Shown piece by piece: positions 9,691 to 18,633 of a stretch of DNA of 64,000 nt (positions are counted from its first letter, which is position 1; every line of letters starts with the position of its first letter). A program made the position numbers and the translations under genes. The notes under the pieces are model-generated. The model ran no database searches, was not told where the DNA came from, and was given only the letters and a program-made list of their open reading frames with translations. Source of the DNA: Clostridium ihumii AP5 (lineage in GTDB: Bacteria > Bacillota > Clostridia > Clostridiales > Clostridiaceae); contig NZ_CCAT010000065.1 of assembly GCF_000612845.1 (NCBI RefSeq), positions 124,001-188,000 of the forward strand. The letters are read 5' to 3'.

Positions 9691-10467
9691 TTATTTGTAC
9701 TTTTTTATAGAAAGCTTTGTCCTATCACTTTTTGTTTTATTAATAATACTTCCTATTTTAAACTTACCATAACCTCTAACAGTTATTATATCATTTTCTA
9801 CTATATTTTTATCTTTTTTATTTTCTTGTATATAATTTACAAGAACTTTTCCACCATCTAACATTTCCAATGCATTGCTTCTGGAAATATTACATAAAGA
9901 ACTTATAATATTATCTAATCTTAAAGATGTAACAATAATAGATTTTTCTTCATACTCTACCTTAGGTACATCTTTCAATCTATCATCTAAGATAGTAACC
10001 TCACAAGGACATTTTCCTATGCTACTTAAATTGTTTTTTATAAACTCTGATATATCTTCAACTACTGGAACATATGCATAGTTATCTTTAACTATTAAAT
10101 CCCCTAAAAGTTCACGTTTTATTCCTAACGCCATAATGGAACCTAAATAATCCTTGTGCTTTAGTTCTTTAAACTTAGATTTATTTTTTATTCTTATTAT
10201 ATTTATTGGAAAGTATTCATAAGTTTCATAATTGCAAAGTGAAATCATTGCTCTATCAAACTCTTCAAAACCTCCATCACAATACACTTTTAAATCTAAA
10301 TTGTTCTCAATGCTTTTTAATTTTTCATAAAGACTACAATATGTAAAAAACTTAAAGTAGATTACTGTATTTGTCTTTTGTGCTAATATAACTTTATCAT
10401 AAAGCTTACTTATAATATCTTTATCAAAATCTTTAAAATATCTAAAAAAACTATCTTTCGTAATCAT
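9691..10467 (-). CDS. ylmH: YlmH-type RNA-binding protein with C-terminal S4 domain
   Basis: 258 residues. The C-terminal S4 domain (about 180-245, TSLRLDNIISSLCNISRSNALEMLDGGKVLVN) binds structured RNA. The N-terminal two-thirds is the YlmH-specific domain. In Bacillus, YlmH (RqcP) joins RqcH in C-terminal tailing on obstructed 50S subunits; that role is taken from the family, not shown here, but it is notable that rqcH is also in this window. Located between yggT and divIVA. Confidence 0.85.
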   Translation of the reverse strand: MITKDSFFRYFKDFDKDIISKLYDKVILAQKTNTVIYFKFFTYCSLYEKLKSIENNLDLKVYCDGGFEEFDRAMISLCNYETYEYFPINIIRIKNKSKFKELKHKDYLGSIMALGIKRELLGDLIVKDNYAYVPVVEDISEFIKNNLSSIGKCPCEVTILDDRLKDVPKVEYEEKSIIVTSLRLDNIISSLCNISRSNALEMLDGGKVLVNYIQENKKDKNIVENDIITVRGYGKFKIGSIINKTKSDRTKLSIKKYK

Positions 10468-10470
10468 AAT

Positions 10471-10746
10471 TTAAAATATCTTAAAAAGTACAGTAATTAT
10501 TATTTGTTCTATAAGATAAATTAAAAAGTAAGCAATAATTGGTGAAAAATCCAAAACAAATCCTTTAAAAATCATATCATTTAATTTTTCACAAGGTTCC
10601 ATAATTGGTCTAGTTACCATTCTAACAATGTCCCACACTTTGCTATTTCTTCCATTTGGAACCCAACTTAATAAAACTTCTATAAGAATAGCAAATTTTA
10701 TTACTTCAAAAAACATTGTTACTATATTTATTAAAAGTGTTGTCAT
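10471..10746 (-). CDS. YggT/YlmG-family small membrane protein
   Basis: 91 residues with two hydrophobic segments (about 5-25 and 65-88) separated by the conserved loop VLLSWVPNGR...RPIMEPCEKL. Members sit in the cytoplasmic membrane and affect cell or plastid division site morphology; the biochemical role is unknown. It lies 11 bases downstream of sepF and four bases before ylmH. Confidence 0.88.
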   Translation of the reverse strand: MTTLLINIVTMFFEVIKFAILIEVLLSWVPNGRNSKVWDIVRMVTRPIMEPCEKLNDMIFKGFVLDFSPIIAYFLIYLIEQIIITVLFKIF

Positions 10747-10757
10747 TTAAACCTCCA

Positions 10758-11225
10758 CTATCTTTGTAAACCAAAAAGGCCTTTACTAGATAATTCATTT
10801 TTTAAATCATTTGTAACTTCTACATTAGATGGACAAAGTATAAACACACCTTTTTCTACTTGTTGTAAATCTCCTTCTAGAGAATATACTCCCCCTATTA
10901 AGAAGTCTAAAATTCTTTGACCTATTTTTTGTTCTATACCATTTATATTAACAAGAACAATTTTTCTGCTCTTTAAGTTATCTACAATTGATTTAGCTTC
11001 ATCATAATTTTGTGGTTTTATTATAACTACTTTTGCTGCAGTTGCTGTGTGTATATTTACTATTTTATTTTGCTTCTTATTTGTTCCAAAATTCTCTATG
11101 TCTAGTTCAGAATACTCTTCCACTGGTTCCTCTGTTGCAGCAACCTCATCAAATTCATCATCTATATCATCTTGTACTCCTATGCCTAATGCATTAGTAA
11201 CTTTATCCCATATTTTTCCTTCCAT
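10758..11225 (-). CDS. sepF: SepF cell division protein
   Basis: 155 residues: an N-terminal amphipathic helix that anchors to membrane, an acidic linker, then the DUF552/SepF core (about 65-150) with the KPQNYDEAKSIVDNLKSRKIV block. SepF bundles and tethers FtsZ filaments and, in Firmicutes lacking or supplementing FtsA, provides the membrane anchor. It is the second gene of yggS-sepF-yggT-ylmH-divIVA. Confidence 0.93.
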   Translation of the reverse strand: MEGKIWDKVTNALGIGVQDDIDDEFDEVAATEEPVEEYSELDIENFGTNKKQNKIVNIHTATAAKVVIIKPQNYDEAKSIVDNLKSRKIVLVNINGIEQKIGQRILDFLIGGVYSLEGDLQQVEKGVFILCPSNVEVTNDLKNELSSKGLFGLQR

Positions 11226-11240
11226 TTTTTAAATTACCTC

Positions 11241-11912
11241 CTAATTATTATTTAAATCATAGTTTCTTTTACCAAATATCTTAGATCCTAATCTAATCAT
11301 ATTGCTTCCTTCTTCTATTGCATATTCATAATCTCCACTCATCCCAATGGATAAATACTCCATAGATATATTTTTAAATTCTTTATTTGTGAGATTATCA
11401 AATATCTCTTTCATTTTTTTAAAATAATATCTACAACTTTCTTCATTGCCTTTAGGAATAGTGGCCATTAAACCCTTAACTTTCACAAAGTTACATTTTT
11501 CAACTTCAGATATTAATTCATCTAAATCTTCTATGTTTAATCCTGTTTTTGCTTCTTCTTTACCAATGTTTATTTGAATCAATACATCTGCAACTTTGTT
11601 ACATTTAGAAAATTGCTTTTCTATTTCATTCAAAAGTTTTATACTATCTAAAGAATGTATTAAATATACTAAATTAGGTAAATACTTTACTTTATTTGTT
11701 TGTAAATGTCCTATTAAATGCCATTTTATATCTTCTGGTAATTTATCGTATTTATTTAAAAGTTCTTGAACTTTATTTTCACCAAAATCTCTACATCCCA
11801 CATCATAAACTTTTTTAATATCTTCAACAGTTTTTGTTTTAGATACTGCTATTAATTTAATTTCTGATGGAAGTTCTTTTTTTATTATGTTATAATTTTC
11901 TGCAATTGACAT
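11241..11912 (-). CDS. yggS: PLP homeostasis protein (YggS/YlmE/PROSC family)
   Basis: Alanine-racemase-like TIM barrel that binds pyridoxal 5'-phosphate without known catalysis and buffers PLP pools. The PLP lysine is in the strand IKLIAVSKTK (about residues 18-27); HLIGHLQTNK and the C-terminal LSIGMSGDYEYAIEEGSNMIRLG block are intact. The start at 11912 has AAAGGAGG seven bases upstream; the tool-style longer start (TTG, 11918) lies too close. First gene of the sepF operon. Confidence 0.92.
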   Translation of the reverse strand: MSIAENYNIIKKELPSEIKLIAVSKTKTVEDIKKVYDVGCRDFGENKVQELLNKYDKLPEDIKWHLIGHLQTNKVKYLPNLVYLIHSLDSIKLLNEIEKQFSKCNKVADVLIQINIGKEEAKTGLNIEDLDELISEVEKCNFVKVKGLMATIPKGNEESCRYYFKKMKEIFDNLTNKEFKNISMEYLSIGMSGDYEYAIEEGSNMIRLGSKIFGKRNYDLNNN

Positions 11913-12025
11913 TTTCAAACCTCCTTTAACTATAGGCTTTATATATAATTAATAATTTAAAATAACTTGTTTAATATATTCTGCATTTAAATATAAAATC
12001 CTCTTATTTTAAATATTTTTTAATA

Positions 12026-12727
12026 TCATTTTCCTGTGGCATCTTTTAAATATTTAGAAGTAATTATTCCATTATATCCTGGTATTTCTACATTAGATAA
12101 TGTTTCTATTTCTACATAACAATTTCTTCTTTGTAATGCTTTTATGTGATTTTCTTGAGTTTCAATATAATTTTCAATAACATTTTTATTACCGATTGCA
12201 GTTATATAAAAAGGTGCTACTATTTTTATTCCATTTAAATCAATATTGGATCCTGCACACAATCCATATGTATTATAAATAACTCTATGATCATTAACAG
12301 CAATAGCCTCAGCCCCTGCATTTCTAAGTTCATTTATAACCTTAACTATATCAGCATCATGTATAATTGAATTTTTATTTTCCATTTGCGGTGAGTCATT
12401 TAATGTAATTTTTATGCCTTCACCTTTAACTTTTGTAGTTCCTAAAACCACTCTATTATTTTCTAATTCCTTATCAATTTCTTTAAACACTTCATAATTA
12501 TGTTTAGATCCTTGTTCATACTTTTCTATTTTATCATTTAATTCATCCATTTGATTTTGAAGTGCAATTATATCTCTGTGTAGTGTAGCCTTCTCGTTAT
12601 ATGCAGCTTCATATTGTTCCATATCTAAATATTTGCTATTTTCTCCTATTTCAATATTCATAGAAATTAAAACTCCTACAATTATGGATCCTATGAATAT
12701 GAATATAGTAGCTTCATTATTTCGCAC
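12026..12727 (-). CDS. DUF881 membrane-anchored protein (YlxX/YlxW-like), copy 2
   Basis: One N-terminal membrane segment (about residues 6-24), a coiled coil (about 38-75) and the DUF881 domain (about 95-230) with LGTTKVKGEGIKITLNDSP and AEAIAVNDHRVI. Function is unknown; these proteins are linked with division clusters of Gram-positives. It is paralogous to the protein at 13101-13817 (shared GEGI-I-IN, AEAI-INDIR/NDHR blocks), with sbp between them. Confidence 0.8.
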   Translation of the reverse strand: MRNNEATIFIFIGSIIVGVLISMNIEIGENSKYLDMEQYEAAYNEKATLHRDIIALQNQMDELNDKIEKYEQGSKHNYEVFKEIDKELENNRVVLGTTKVKGEGIKITLNDSPQMENKNSIIHDADIVKVINELRNAGAEAIAVNDHRVIYNTYGLCAGSNIDLNGIKIVAPFYITAIGNKNVIENYIETQENHIKALQRRNCYVEIETLSNVEIPGYNGIITSKYLKDATGK

Positions 12728-12737
12728 CTAAATCACC

Positions 12738-13079
12738 TCAATTATGGAATTTAGCTTTGTCCATAAGTAATCTTCTTATTATAGCAAAATTGTTGAAAAT
12801 TCTTCCTGAAAATACTACAAGTGCAGCTAGATATATAGGAATTCCTAATTTTTCTCCTAAGTAAACCATTATTCCTGCCAAAAGTGCATTTCCAAAAAAA
12901 CCCGATATAAATATATCTCCTTTAAAGTTCTTATTTAAAATTGCTCTTAACGCCCCAAATACTGAATCTATACAAGCAAATATTGCTACAGATATATAAG
13001 GCGAAAATTTTACTGGTATATTTATATTAAATATAACACCCAATATTATTCCTAGAGCTAATCCTATAAATACTATCAT
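12738..13079 (-). CDS. sbp: Small basic membrane protein Sbp (DUF1290)
   Basis: 113 residues, four hydrophobic stretches with the conserved SPYISVAIFACIDSVFGALRA block (about 28-48). Sbp is a conserved Gram-positive integral membrane protein encoded beside ftsQ/divIB and DUF881 genes. It probably acts with the division machinery, but no activity is established. It sits 21 bases after one DUF881 gene and ten before the other. Confidence 0.85.
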   Translation of the reverse strand: MIVFIGLALGIILGVIFNINIPVKFSPYISVAIFACIDSVFGALRAILNKNFKGDIFISGFFGNALLAGIMVYLGEKLGIPIYLAALVVFSGRIFNNFAIIRRLLMDKAKFHN

Positions 13080-13100
13080 TTAATCACCTCTTATTTATTC

Positions 13101-13817
13101 TTATTCAGCTTCTTCTAAATAATCAAATTTTTGATTGGTACTATTTTTCTTTATAAGAACCTCATCCTTTAATTCGTAATTTATATCACATATTTTTTGA
13201 AGAGTACTTGGTATAGCACCTGGAAAATTTATAGCTTGTTCTAAAAGCTTTTTACTTCCAATTGCTTTTATTACTATACGTGATGTTGGAGATATTCTTT
13301 CATTATTTATAACTATACTCTTACTTCCCGCATTTCTTATTCCACTTCTTGCTGTAAGTCTTATATCATTTATAGATATAGCTTCTGCATCTGCTGCATT
13401 TAATTCATTTACTATTCCTAATAGTTCTATATCATTTACAGGCATAGCTTCTATATTATTATTAAACATATTACTTTTAGGGTTTATATATATAATTATT
13501 CCCTCACCACTTACATCCACACTACCAGTCTGCAACCTACTTTGTTGCAATTCTTCTAATATCAATGTACTTTCTTCACTTTTTCCTGCTGCTGCTTCTT
13601 CAAATTCTTTTGACTTTTGTGTTAATGCATCAACTTGCTTTTGCAAGTCCTCTTTTTGCTTTTTTAAATGCTCATTTTCTACAAGAATTTCACCATTATT
13701 TTGTGACTGATCATTTACTACATTTCGTTTATTAACAGTTTTTATTTGAACAGTGATTAAAAAAGCCAATACCATACATATGCTTCCTACTATAAGTTGG
13801 TTAGTTATTTTTTTCAC
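13101..13817 (-). CDS. DUF881 membrane-anchored protein, copy 1
   Basis: 238 residues: signal anchor (about 7-25), a glutamine/lysine-rich coiled coil (about 42-75) and DUF881 domain with VSGEGIIIYINP and AEAISINDIRLTARSGIRN. It lies 19 bases after ftsQ and before sbp. Unknown function; the topology suggests an extracytoplasmic domain working near the divisome. Confidence 0.82.
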   Translation of the reverse strand: MKKITNQLIVGSICMVLAFLITVQIKTVNKRNVVNDQSQNNGEILVENEHLKKQKEDLQKQVDALTQKSKEFEEAAAGKSEESTLILEELQQSRLQTGSVDVSGEGIIIYINPKSNMFNNNIEAMPVNDIELLGIVNELNAADAEAISINDIRLTARSGIRNAGSKSIVINNERISPTSRIVIKAIGSKKLLEQAINFPGAIPSTLQKICDINYELKDEVLIKKNSTNQKFDYLEEAE

Positions 13818-13836
13818 CTTTACTTTTATCCTCCTA

Positions 13837-14625
13837 TTATTTTTTATATATTACAGGGTTTCCATTAAAACTTACATCAACATACCCTTTCATTCCTTTT
13901 AATTGATCACTTTTTAGTATGTTCAAAGCCTTCATAAGTTTATTATTTATATCTTCTTGAGTTCCTATTTTTATATATAAGTCACTACTACAGTAAAGTT
14001 TAATATCTATAAAATTTGATAATTCAATAGATGTTATTTTTCTCTCTTCTTTCTCGTTGTAATTATATATTTCATCACATAATTCATTTAACAGATTAAT
14101 TCTATCTTCATTTTCAAAAGTTATTAATTCTCCAACCTTACTCTTACTAATGTCTAAATCTTTTACTTCAATTAAATTATTGTTTTTTATTTCTGAAGTT
14201 TTCTCCAGTATTCTTCCTTCATTGTCTATAATATAAAATTCTTTATTAAAATTAGTATAAAAAGTTGCCTTTCTTTCACTAATTTCTACTTTTATTTTAT
14301 TTGGAAGTTTTCTCTTTACTTTTACATTTACTATATATGGATTTTTCAGTATATTATTGATAGCATTTTTAGTTTTTATAGTAAAAATATTAGAACCTAC
14401 TGCAATATGAGACGAAGCTATTATTTCTTCTTTTGTTACATTTTTGTTACCAATAATTTGTAATGATGTAACATTAAATATGGTGAGCTTTAAACATAAT
14501 GTTACTAGCACACTTACTAGTATTATTATACAAGCCATCATTCGTTTTCTTGCTTTGGTTCTTTTCTTTTTAATTAATAATTGTTCTTTATTTTCTAAAA
14601 TAGAACTTTTATTTCCATTTACCAT
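13837..14625 (-). CDS. ftsQ: FtsQ/DivIB cell division protein
   Basis: 262 residues: cytoplasmic basic tail, one membrane segment (about 28-47), POTRA domain (about 50-120; VTSLQIIGNKNVTKEEIIASS, NPYIVNVKVKRKLPNKIKVEISERK) and the beta domain. FtsQ/DivIB bridges FtsL/FtsB(DivIC) and the septal synthase. It leads an operon with DUF881-sbp-DUF881 and has its own candidate promoter, being separated from ftsW by a terminator. Confidence 0.9.
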   Translation of the reverse strand: MVNGNKSSILENKEQLLIKKKRTKARKRMMACIIILVSVLVTLCLKLTIFNVTSLQIIGNKNVTKEEIIASSHIAVGSNIFTIKTKNAINNILKNPYIVNVKVKRKLPNKIKVEISERKATFYTNFNKEFYIIDNEGRILEKTSEIKNNNLIEVKDLDISKSKVGELITFENEDRINLLNELCDEIYNYNEKEERKITSIELSNFIDIKLYCSSDLYIKIGTQEDINNKLMKALNILKSDQLKGMKGYVDVSFNGNPVIYKK

Positions 14626-14663
14626 TATTCCACACTCATCCTAAAATTTATTTGTATATCAAT

Positions 14664-14692
14664 ATTATAAATAAATTCTATCTTTTAGTAAA
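14664..14692 (-). promoter_or_regulatory. Candidate sigma-A promoter for the ftsQ operon
   Basis: On the minus strand: -35 TTTACT (14687-14692), 17-bp spacer, -10 TATAAT (14664-14669). The start would fall about 30 bases before the ftsQ ATG. The -35 matches the consensus at four of six positions. Confidence 0.5.
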
Positions 14693-15006
14693 ATAAAATT
14701 AAAACCTTATTATATAATTTTTAATATACACATTTTACATAAAATTCTCCTTAACTATATATTACAATATTTATGGGTATTTTTAAATTCTATTTGTAAA
14801 ATTTTCTCCTTTAAATTTATATTTTTATATGCTTTTTATTCAAAACATTTACCATCAATTAACATACCAATTAAAAACATTATCTTTATTTAAAATATAT
14901 GATAATTCAAAGCTATATTACATCATCTTACTATATATTTTAAATAAATGAAAGTTTAAATATAACTTAGTATTAGTATTTTTTATATTTATTATTTAAA
15001 TAAATA

Positions 15007-15037
15007 AAACCTCTCTATTTTAAATTTAGAAAGGTTT
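15007..15037 (-). terminator. Terminator downstream of ftsW
   Basis: Stem AAACCTTTCTA paired with TAGAGAGGTTT on the minus strand (one mismatch), then TTTTATTTATTT on the minus strand. It lies 25 bases past the ftsW stop and ends the dcw transcript. Confidence 0.75.
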
Positions 15038-15061
15038 CATTTTATATAGATTTATATTTAA

Positions 15062-16174
15062 TTATATTCCTTGATAATTGTTCTGTCTTGTAATATTTAA
15101 AAGTATTCCCATGGCTGCCATGTTTATAACTAATGAAGAACCCCCATAACTTATAAATGGCAATGGAACTCCTGTTGTTGGCATAGATACTGTAACAACA
15201 GCTATATTTATTAATGCTTGGAATGTTATTATAGCTACTATTCCTGTTGATAACATCATTGCATAGACATCTTTAGAACGTAATATTGTAACTAATCCTC
15301 TCCATAAAAACATTACAAATAATACAATTACAAATAAACATCCTAAAAATCCCAGTTCTTCACCTATAATGGCAAATATAAAGTCTGTATGAGGTTCAGG
15401 TATATAAAAGCATTTTTGCCTTGATTGTCCTATTCCTACACCTGTAAGACCTCCTGAGCCTAATGCTAGTAATGATTGTATAAGTTGATAACCATCACCT
15501 TGAGCTGATTCCCATGGATTTAAAAACCCTGTTATTCTTCTAGCTCTATATGGTTCAAGAATTATTCCTGTAATTCCGCCCAAAACAACTACTGTTCCAA
15601 GTGCAAAAACTTTTTTCAAATCTATTCCTGCCACTATTAACATTGTAGTAGCAACTAAAATAGTTATCATTGTAATACTAAGATTTTTTTCTGCTAAAAT
15701 TAATCCTGCATAAACACATGTTACAGCTAGACAAGGAAATAACCCCTGTTTAAATTCTTTAATCTTTTCACCTTTTCTATCTATATACATAGCTAGAAAT
15801 AATACCACAACATATTTGGCTATTTCTGATGGTTGTAAATTACCAAGTGGTCCTAAACTTATCCATCTTCTCGCACCATTTATTGGTGGAAATAGGAAAA
15901 CTAGCAATAATAGTATTATGGTTAAAATCATTAACTTTCCTGTATGTTTTTTATATATGTGATAATCTATGTTCATAGTTATAATCATTGCTATAGTTCC
16001 TATAACCGCCCAACTAAGTTGCTTCCAAAGATAGAACTCTGCATTATTACTATTAAATGCTGCAGAATAAGAACTCGCACTATATACCATCAACACACCA
16101 AATGATGTTAATGTCAAAATTATAGCAAAAAGTACAAAATCAATTTCCCCTAGTCGTTTCTTGGTTTTTCTCAT
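15062..16174 (-). CDS. ftsW: SEDS-family peptidoglycan glycosyltransferase (FtsW/SpoVE)
   Basis: 370 residues, about ten membrane segments. SEDS hallmarks: LGPLGNLQPSEIAKYVVVLFLA (about 130-151; split by the conserved W-region) and ISYGGSSLVINMAAMGILLN at the C-terminus. Polymerises lipid II glycan strands together with a class B PBP. In clostridia the dcw copy is often annotated SpoVE; sequence alone does not separate vegetative FtsW from sporulation SpoVE. The partner class B PBP (SpoVD-like) is in the same cluster. Confidence 0.88.
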   Translation of the reverse strand: MRKTKKRLGEIDFVLFAIILTLTSFGVLMVYSASSYSAAFNSNNAEFYLWKQLSWAVIGTIAMIITMNIDYHIYKKHTGKLMILTIILLLLVFLFPPINGARRWISLGPLGNLQPSEIAKYVVVLFLAMYIDRKGEKIKEFKQGLFPCLAVTCVYAGLILAEKNLSITMITILVATTMLIVAGIDLKKVFALGTVVVLGGITGIILEPYRARRITGFLNPWESAQGDGYQLIQSLLALGSGGLTGVGIGQSRQKCFYIPEPHTDFIFAIIGEELGFLGCLFVIVLFVMFLWRGLVTILRSKDVYAMMLSTGIVAIITFQALINIAVVTVSMPTTGVPLPFISYGGSSLVINMAAMGILLNITRQNNYQGI

Positions 16175-16287
16175 ATTTTTTCCCCCAATACTATTTTACT
16201 CATATTAAAATAATTATTTGAGGATAATTTTAAACTGTAGCTCCTCAATTTGTATATATTGTTATACGTAATTAAGTTAATATGATT

Positions 16288-17241
16288 TTAAGGTGTAATT
16301 GATAAGAATCCTATTAAACATAATGCCACTGTAATTATAGAAAATACTGCTACTATCTTACTTTCATGCCATCCACATAGTTCAAAATGATGATGTAATG
16401 GTGACATCTTAAATACTCTTTTACCAGTTAATTTAAAAGATGTAACTTGAATTACTACTGACAAAACTTCTACTGCATAAATTCCGCCAACTATTAGTAA
16501 TAAAAATTCTAATTTTAATACCATTGCAATTGCACCTAACGCTCCACCTAGTGCTAAAGATCCAGTATCACCCATAAAAATTTGTGCCGGGTAAGAATTG
16601 TATCTTAAGAACCCAAGTAATGCACCAGCTAAAACTCCACAGAATATTGCTAAATTATAATAACCTAGTCCAAAGCTAACTAATGCAAAGAATGTCATTA
16701 CTAAAAGTGTTATTGATGTTGCTAATCCATCTAGTCCATCTGTTAAATTAACTGCATTTGTAGCAGTTGTGAAATATAAAACTATAAATGGGATAAATAA
16801 AGGTCCTAAATCAATAGTTTTACCAATAAAAGGAATTATTATATCTGTTCCAATAGTTCTTGATGAATAGTATCCAAGAAATATTGAAAAAGCTACTAAT
16901 AATATCATTTTTTGATACGCTTTTAATCCTTCATTATGTTTATGAATTATTTTAAGTCCATCATCAAGCATTCCTACTACACCAAATCCTACTAATGAAA
17001 TAAGTGCTATTGTTGCTTCTGGTTCTACATTCTTAAGTATTATAAGCATAGTTATTATTGTTGCTATTATAAATATTAGTCCGCCCATAGTTGGTGTACC
17101 AGCTTTTTTCAAATGGCTTTTAGGTCCTTCTTCTCTTATACTCTGTCCAAATTTAAACTTTGTTAATAATGGGATTAGTAGTGGTGATAAAAGTAAAGAA
17201 ATTAAAAATGCTATTAATACTGAATATATAACTTTACTCAT
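16288..17241 (-). CDS. mraY: Phospho-N-acetylmuramoyl-pentapeptide transferase
   Basis: Transfers phospho-MurNAc-pentapeptide to undecaprenyl phosphate, making lipid I on the inner face of the membrane. 317 residues, about ten membrane segments. Catalytic-site blocks are present: MLDDGLKI (about 91-98), [13 protein letters not shown] (about 162-174), the [12 protein letters not shown] block and [11 protein letters not shown] near the C-terminus. It starts right after murF (adjacent stop and start). Confidence 0.96.
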   Translation of the reverse strand: MSKVIYSVLIAFLISLLLSPLLIPLLTKFKFGQSIREEGPKSHLKKAGTPTMGGLIFIIATIITMLIILKNVEPEATIALISLVGFGVVGMLDDGLKIIHKHNEGLKAYQKMILLVAFSIFLGYYSSRTIGTDIIIPFIGKTIDLGPLFIPFIVLYFTTATNAVNLTDGLDGLATSITLLVMTFFALVSFGLGYYNLAIFCGVLAGALLGFLRYNSYPAQIFMGDTGSLALGGALGAIAMVLKLEFLLLIVGGIYAVEVLSVVIQVTSFKLTGKRVFKMSPLHHHFELCGWHESKIVAVFSIITVALCLIGFLSITP

Positions 17242-18630
17242 CTATATCCCCTCCTTAATTTTTAAATCTTTGATTTCATTTACGATACTTTCAAATTTCA
17301 TTGATCTTGAAGCTTTTACTAAAACAATATCATTTTCTCTTATTTTGTTATTTAAGAAGTTTATTATATCTTCTTTATTTTCAAAGCTATAGAAATTCTC
17401 ACTTCCAAATCCAACTTTAAAATCATTTGAAAATTCTCCAGTAGTAATTAAGAAATCAACCTTTTTATCTTTTGCATATTTTCCTATTTTCTCATGAGCA
17501 GAAGGAGCTTCATTACCTAATTCTTTCATTGTACCTAATACAGCAAACTTTCTTGAACCATTTAAATTCATAAGTACATCAATAGCAGCTTCCATAGAAT
17601 CAGGACTAGCATTGTATGCGTCATTTACTATAGTAAAATTATCACATTTTACTATGTCTAACCTCATTGATGTAGCTTCCAAATTCTTTAATCCTTTATT
17701 TATTTGTTTATAATTCATATTTAATTTTTTTCCTACAGCAATAGCTAATAGTGAATTTAAAACATTATGTTTTCCTAAGGCATTAACCTCAAAATTCTCA
17801 TCAATTTGTAAATTATTTTCTAAAATCTTAAACTTTATATTTTCTTCACCTATAATTATGTCACAAGCTTTAAAATTATAATCACTTTCTATACCAATTT
17901 TTTCAATTTTATATTCATGACTTTCTACTTGTGATAATAAATCATTATCGCCATTAACTATAAGTAAATTTTCATTTGTAAAGAAATCAGTTATTTCCAT
18001 TTTTGCTTTTAATATATTTTCTCTAGTTTTTAAATTTTCAATATGTGATATACCTACATTCGTTATAACTGCTATATCTGGTCTTGCAACTTTAGAAAGC
18101 CTATGAATTTCATCTAAATTGCTCATACCAAGTTCTAATACAGCTACTTCATAAGATTTATCTAATTCAAAAACCATAAGTGGAAGACCTACTTCATTAT
18201 TAAAATTCCCTTTAGTTTTAAAAACCTTATATTTTTCCTGTAATACTGCAGCAATTAAATCTTTAGTTGAAGTTTTCCCTGTAGATCCAGTTATTCCAAC
18301 AACTTTTATATCTAGTTTTCTTCTGTAATATTCAGCTAAATCTTTTAAAGCTTCTCTTGTGTCCTTAACTAATATTATTGAAGTATTTTCATTTATATTC
18401 TCTTTTTTAAAATTTTCTTTATGAATTATTAAAAGTTCAGCACCACTTTTAGCACAGTTTTCTAAATAATCATGCCCATCAAAATTTTCACCTTTTAATG
18501 CAAAGAAAATATCACCTTTTTTAATTTTTCTACTGTCTATAGTTACATTATTAAAACTTTCTGTAGTTCCTTTAAAAACTAAATTTCCTTTTGTCGCATC
18601 TATAATTTCATTAATAGATAAGTGTTCCAT
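17242..18630 (-). CDS. murF: UDP-MurNAc-tripeptide--D-Ala-D-Ala ligase
   Basis: ATP-dependent addition of D-Ala-D-Ala to the UDP-MurNAc-tripeptide. 462 residues with Mur N-terminal domain, central ATPase with P-loop GITGSTGKTSTKD (about 112-124) and the NDAYNASPDSMEAAI block of the C-terminal half. It is followed at once by mraY and preceded by murE with only three bases between. Confidence 0.95.
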   Translation of the reverse strand: MEHLSINEIIDATKGNLVFKGTTESFNNVTIDSRKIKKGDIFFALKGENFDGHDYLENCAKSGAELLIIHKENFKKENINENTSIILVKDTREALKDLAEYYRRKLDIKVVGITGSTGKTSTKDLIAAVLQEKYKVFKTKGNFNNEVGLPLMVFELDKSYEVAVLELGMSNLDEIHRLSKVARPDIAVITNVGISHIENLKTRENILKAKMEITDFFTNENLLIVNGDNDLLSQVESHEYKIEKIGIESDYNFKACDIIIGEENIKFKILENNLQIDENFEVNALGKHNVLNSLLAIAVGKKLNMNYKQINKGLKNLEATSMRLDIVKCDNFTIVNDAYNASPDSMEAAIDVLMNLNGSRKFAVLGTMKELGNEAPSAHEKIGKYAKDKKVDFLITTGEFSNDFKVGFGSENFYSFENKEDIINFLNNKIRENDIVLVKASRSMKFESIVNEIKDLKIKEGI

Positions 18631-18633
18631 GAA

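Larger units (their letters stand above)
14626..15061. other. AT-rich intergenic region between ftsW and ftsQ
   Basis: 436 bases without a credible gene. It holds the ftsW-side terminator at its right end and the candidate ftsQ promoter at its left end. On the minus strand two SD-like sequences (AAAGGAG and AAGGAG) occur with no reading frame behind them; one is followed by ATG-TAA only. Confidence 0.7.

Noticed and set aside
14735-14740. ATG-TAA start-stop after a good Shine-Dalgarno (minus strand)
   Set aside because: It encodes one residue only and lies upstream of the predicted ftsQ promoter, so it is probably chance in an AT-rich gap.
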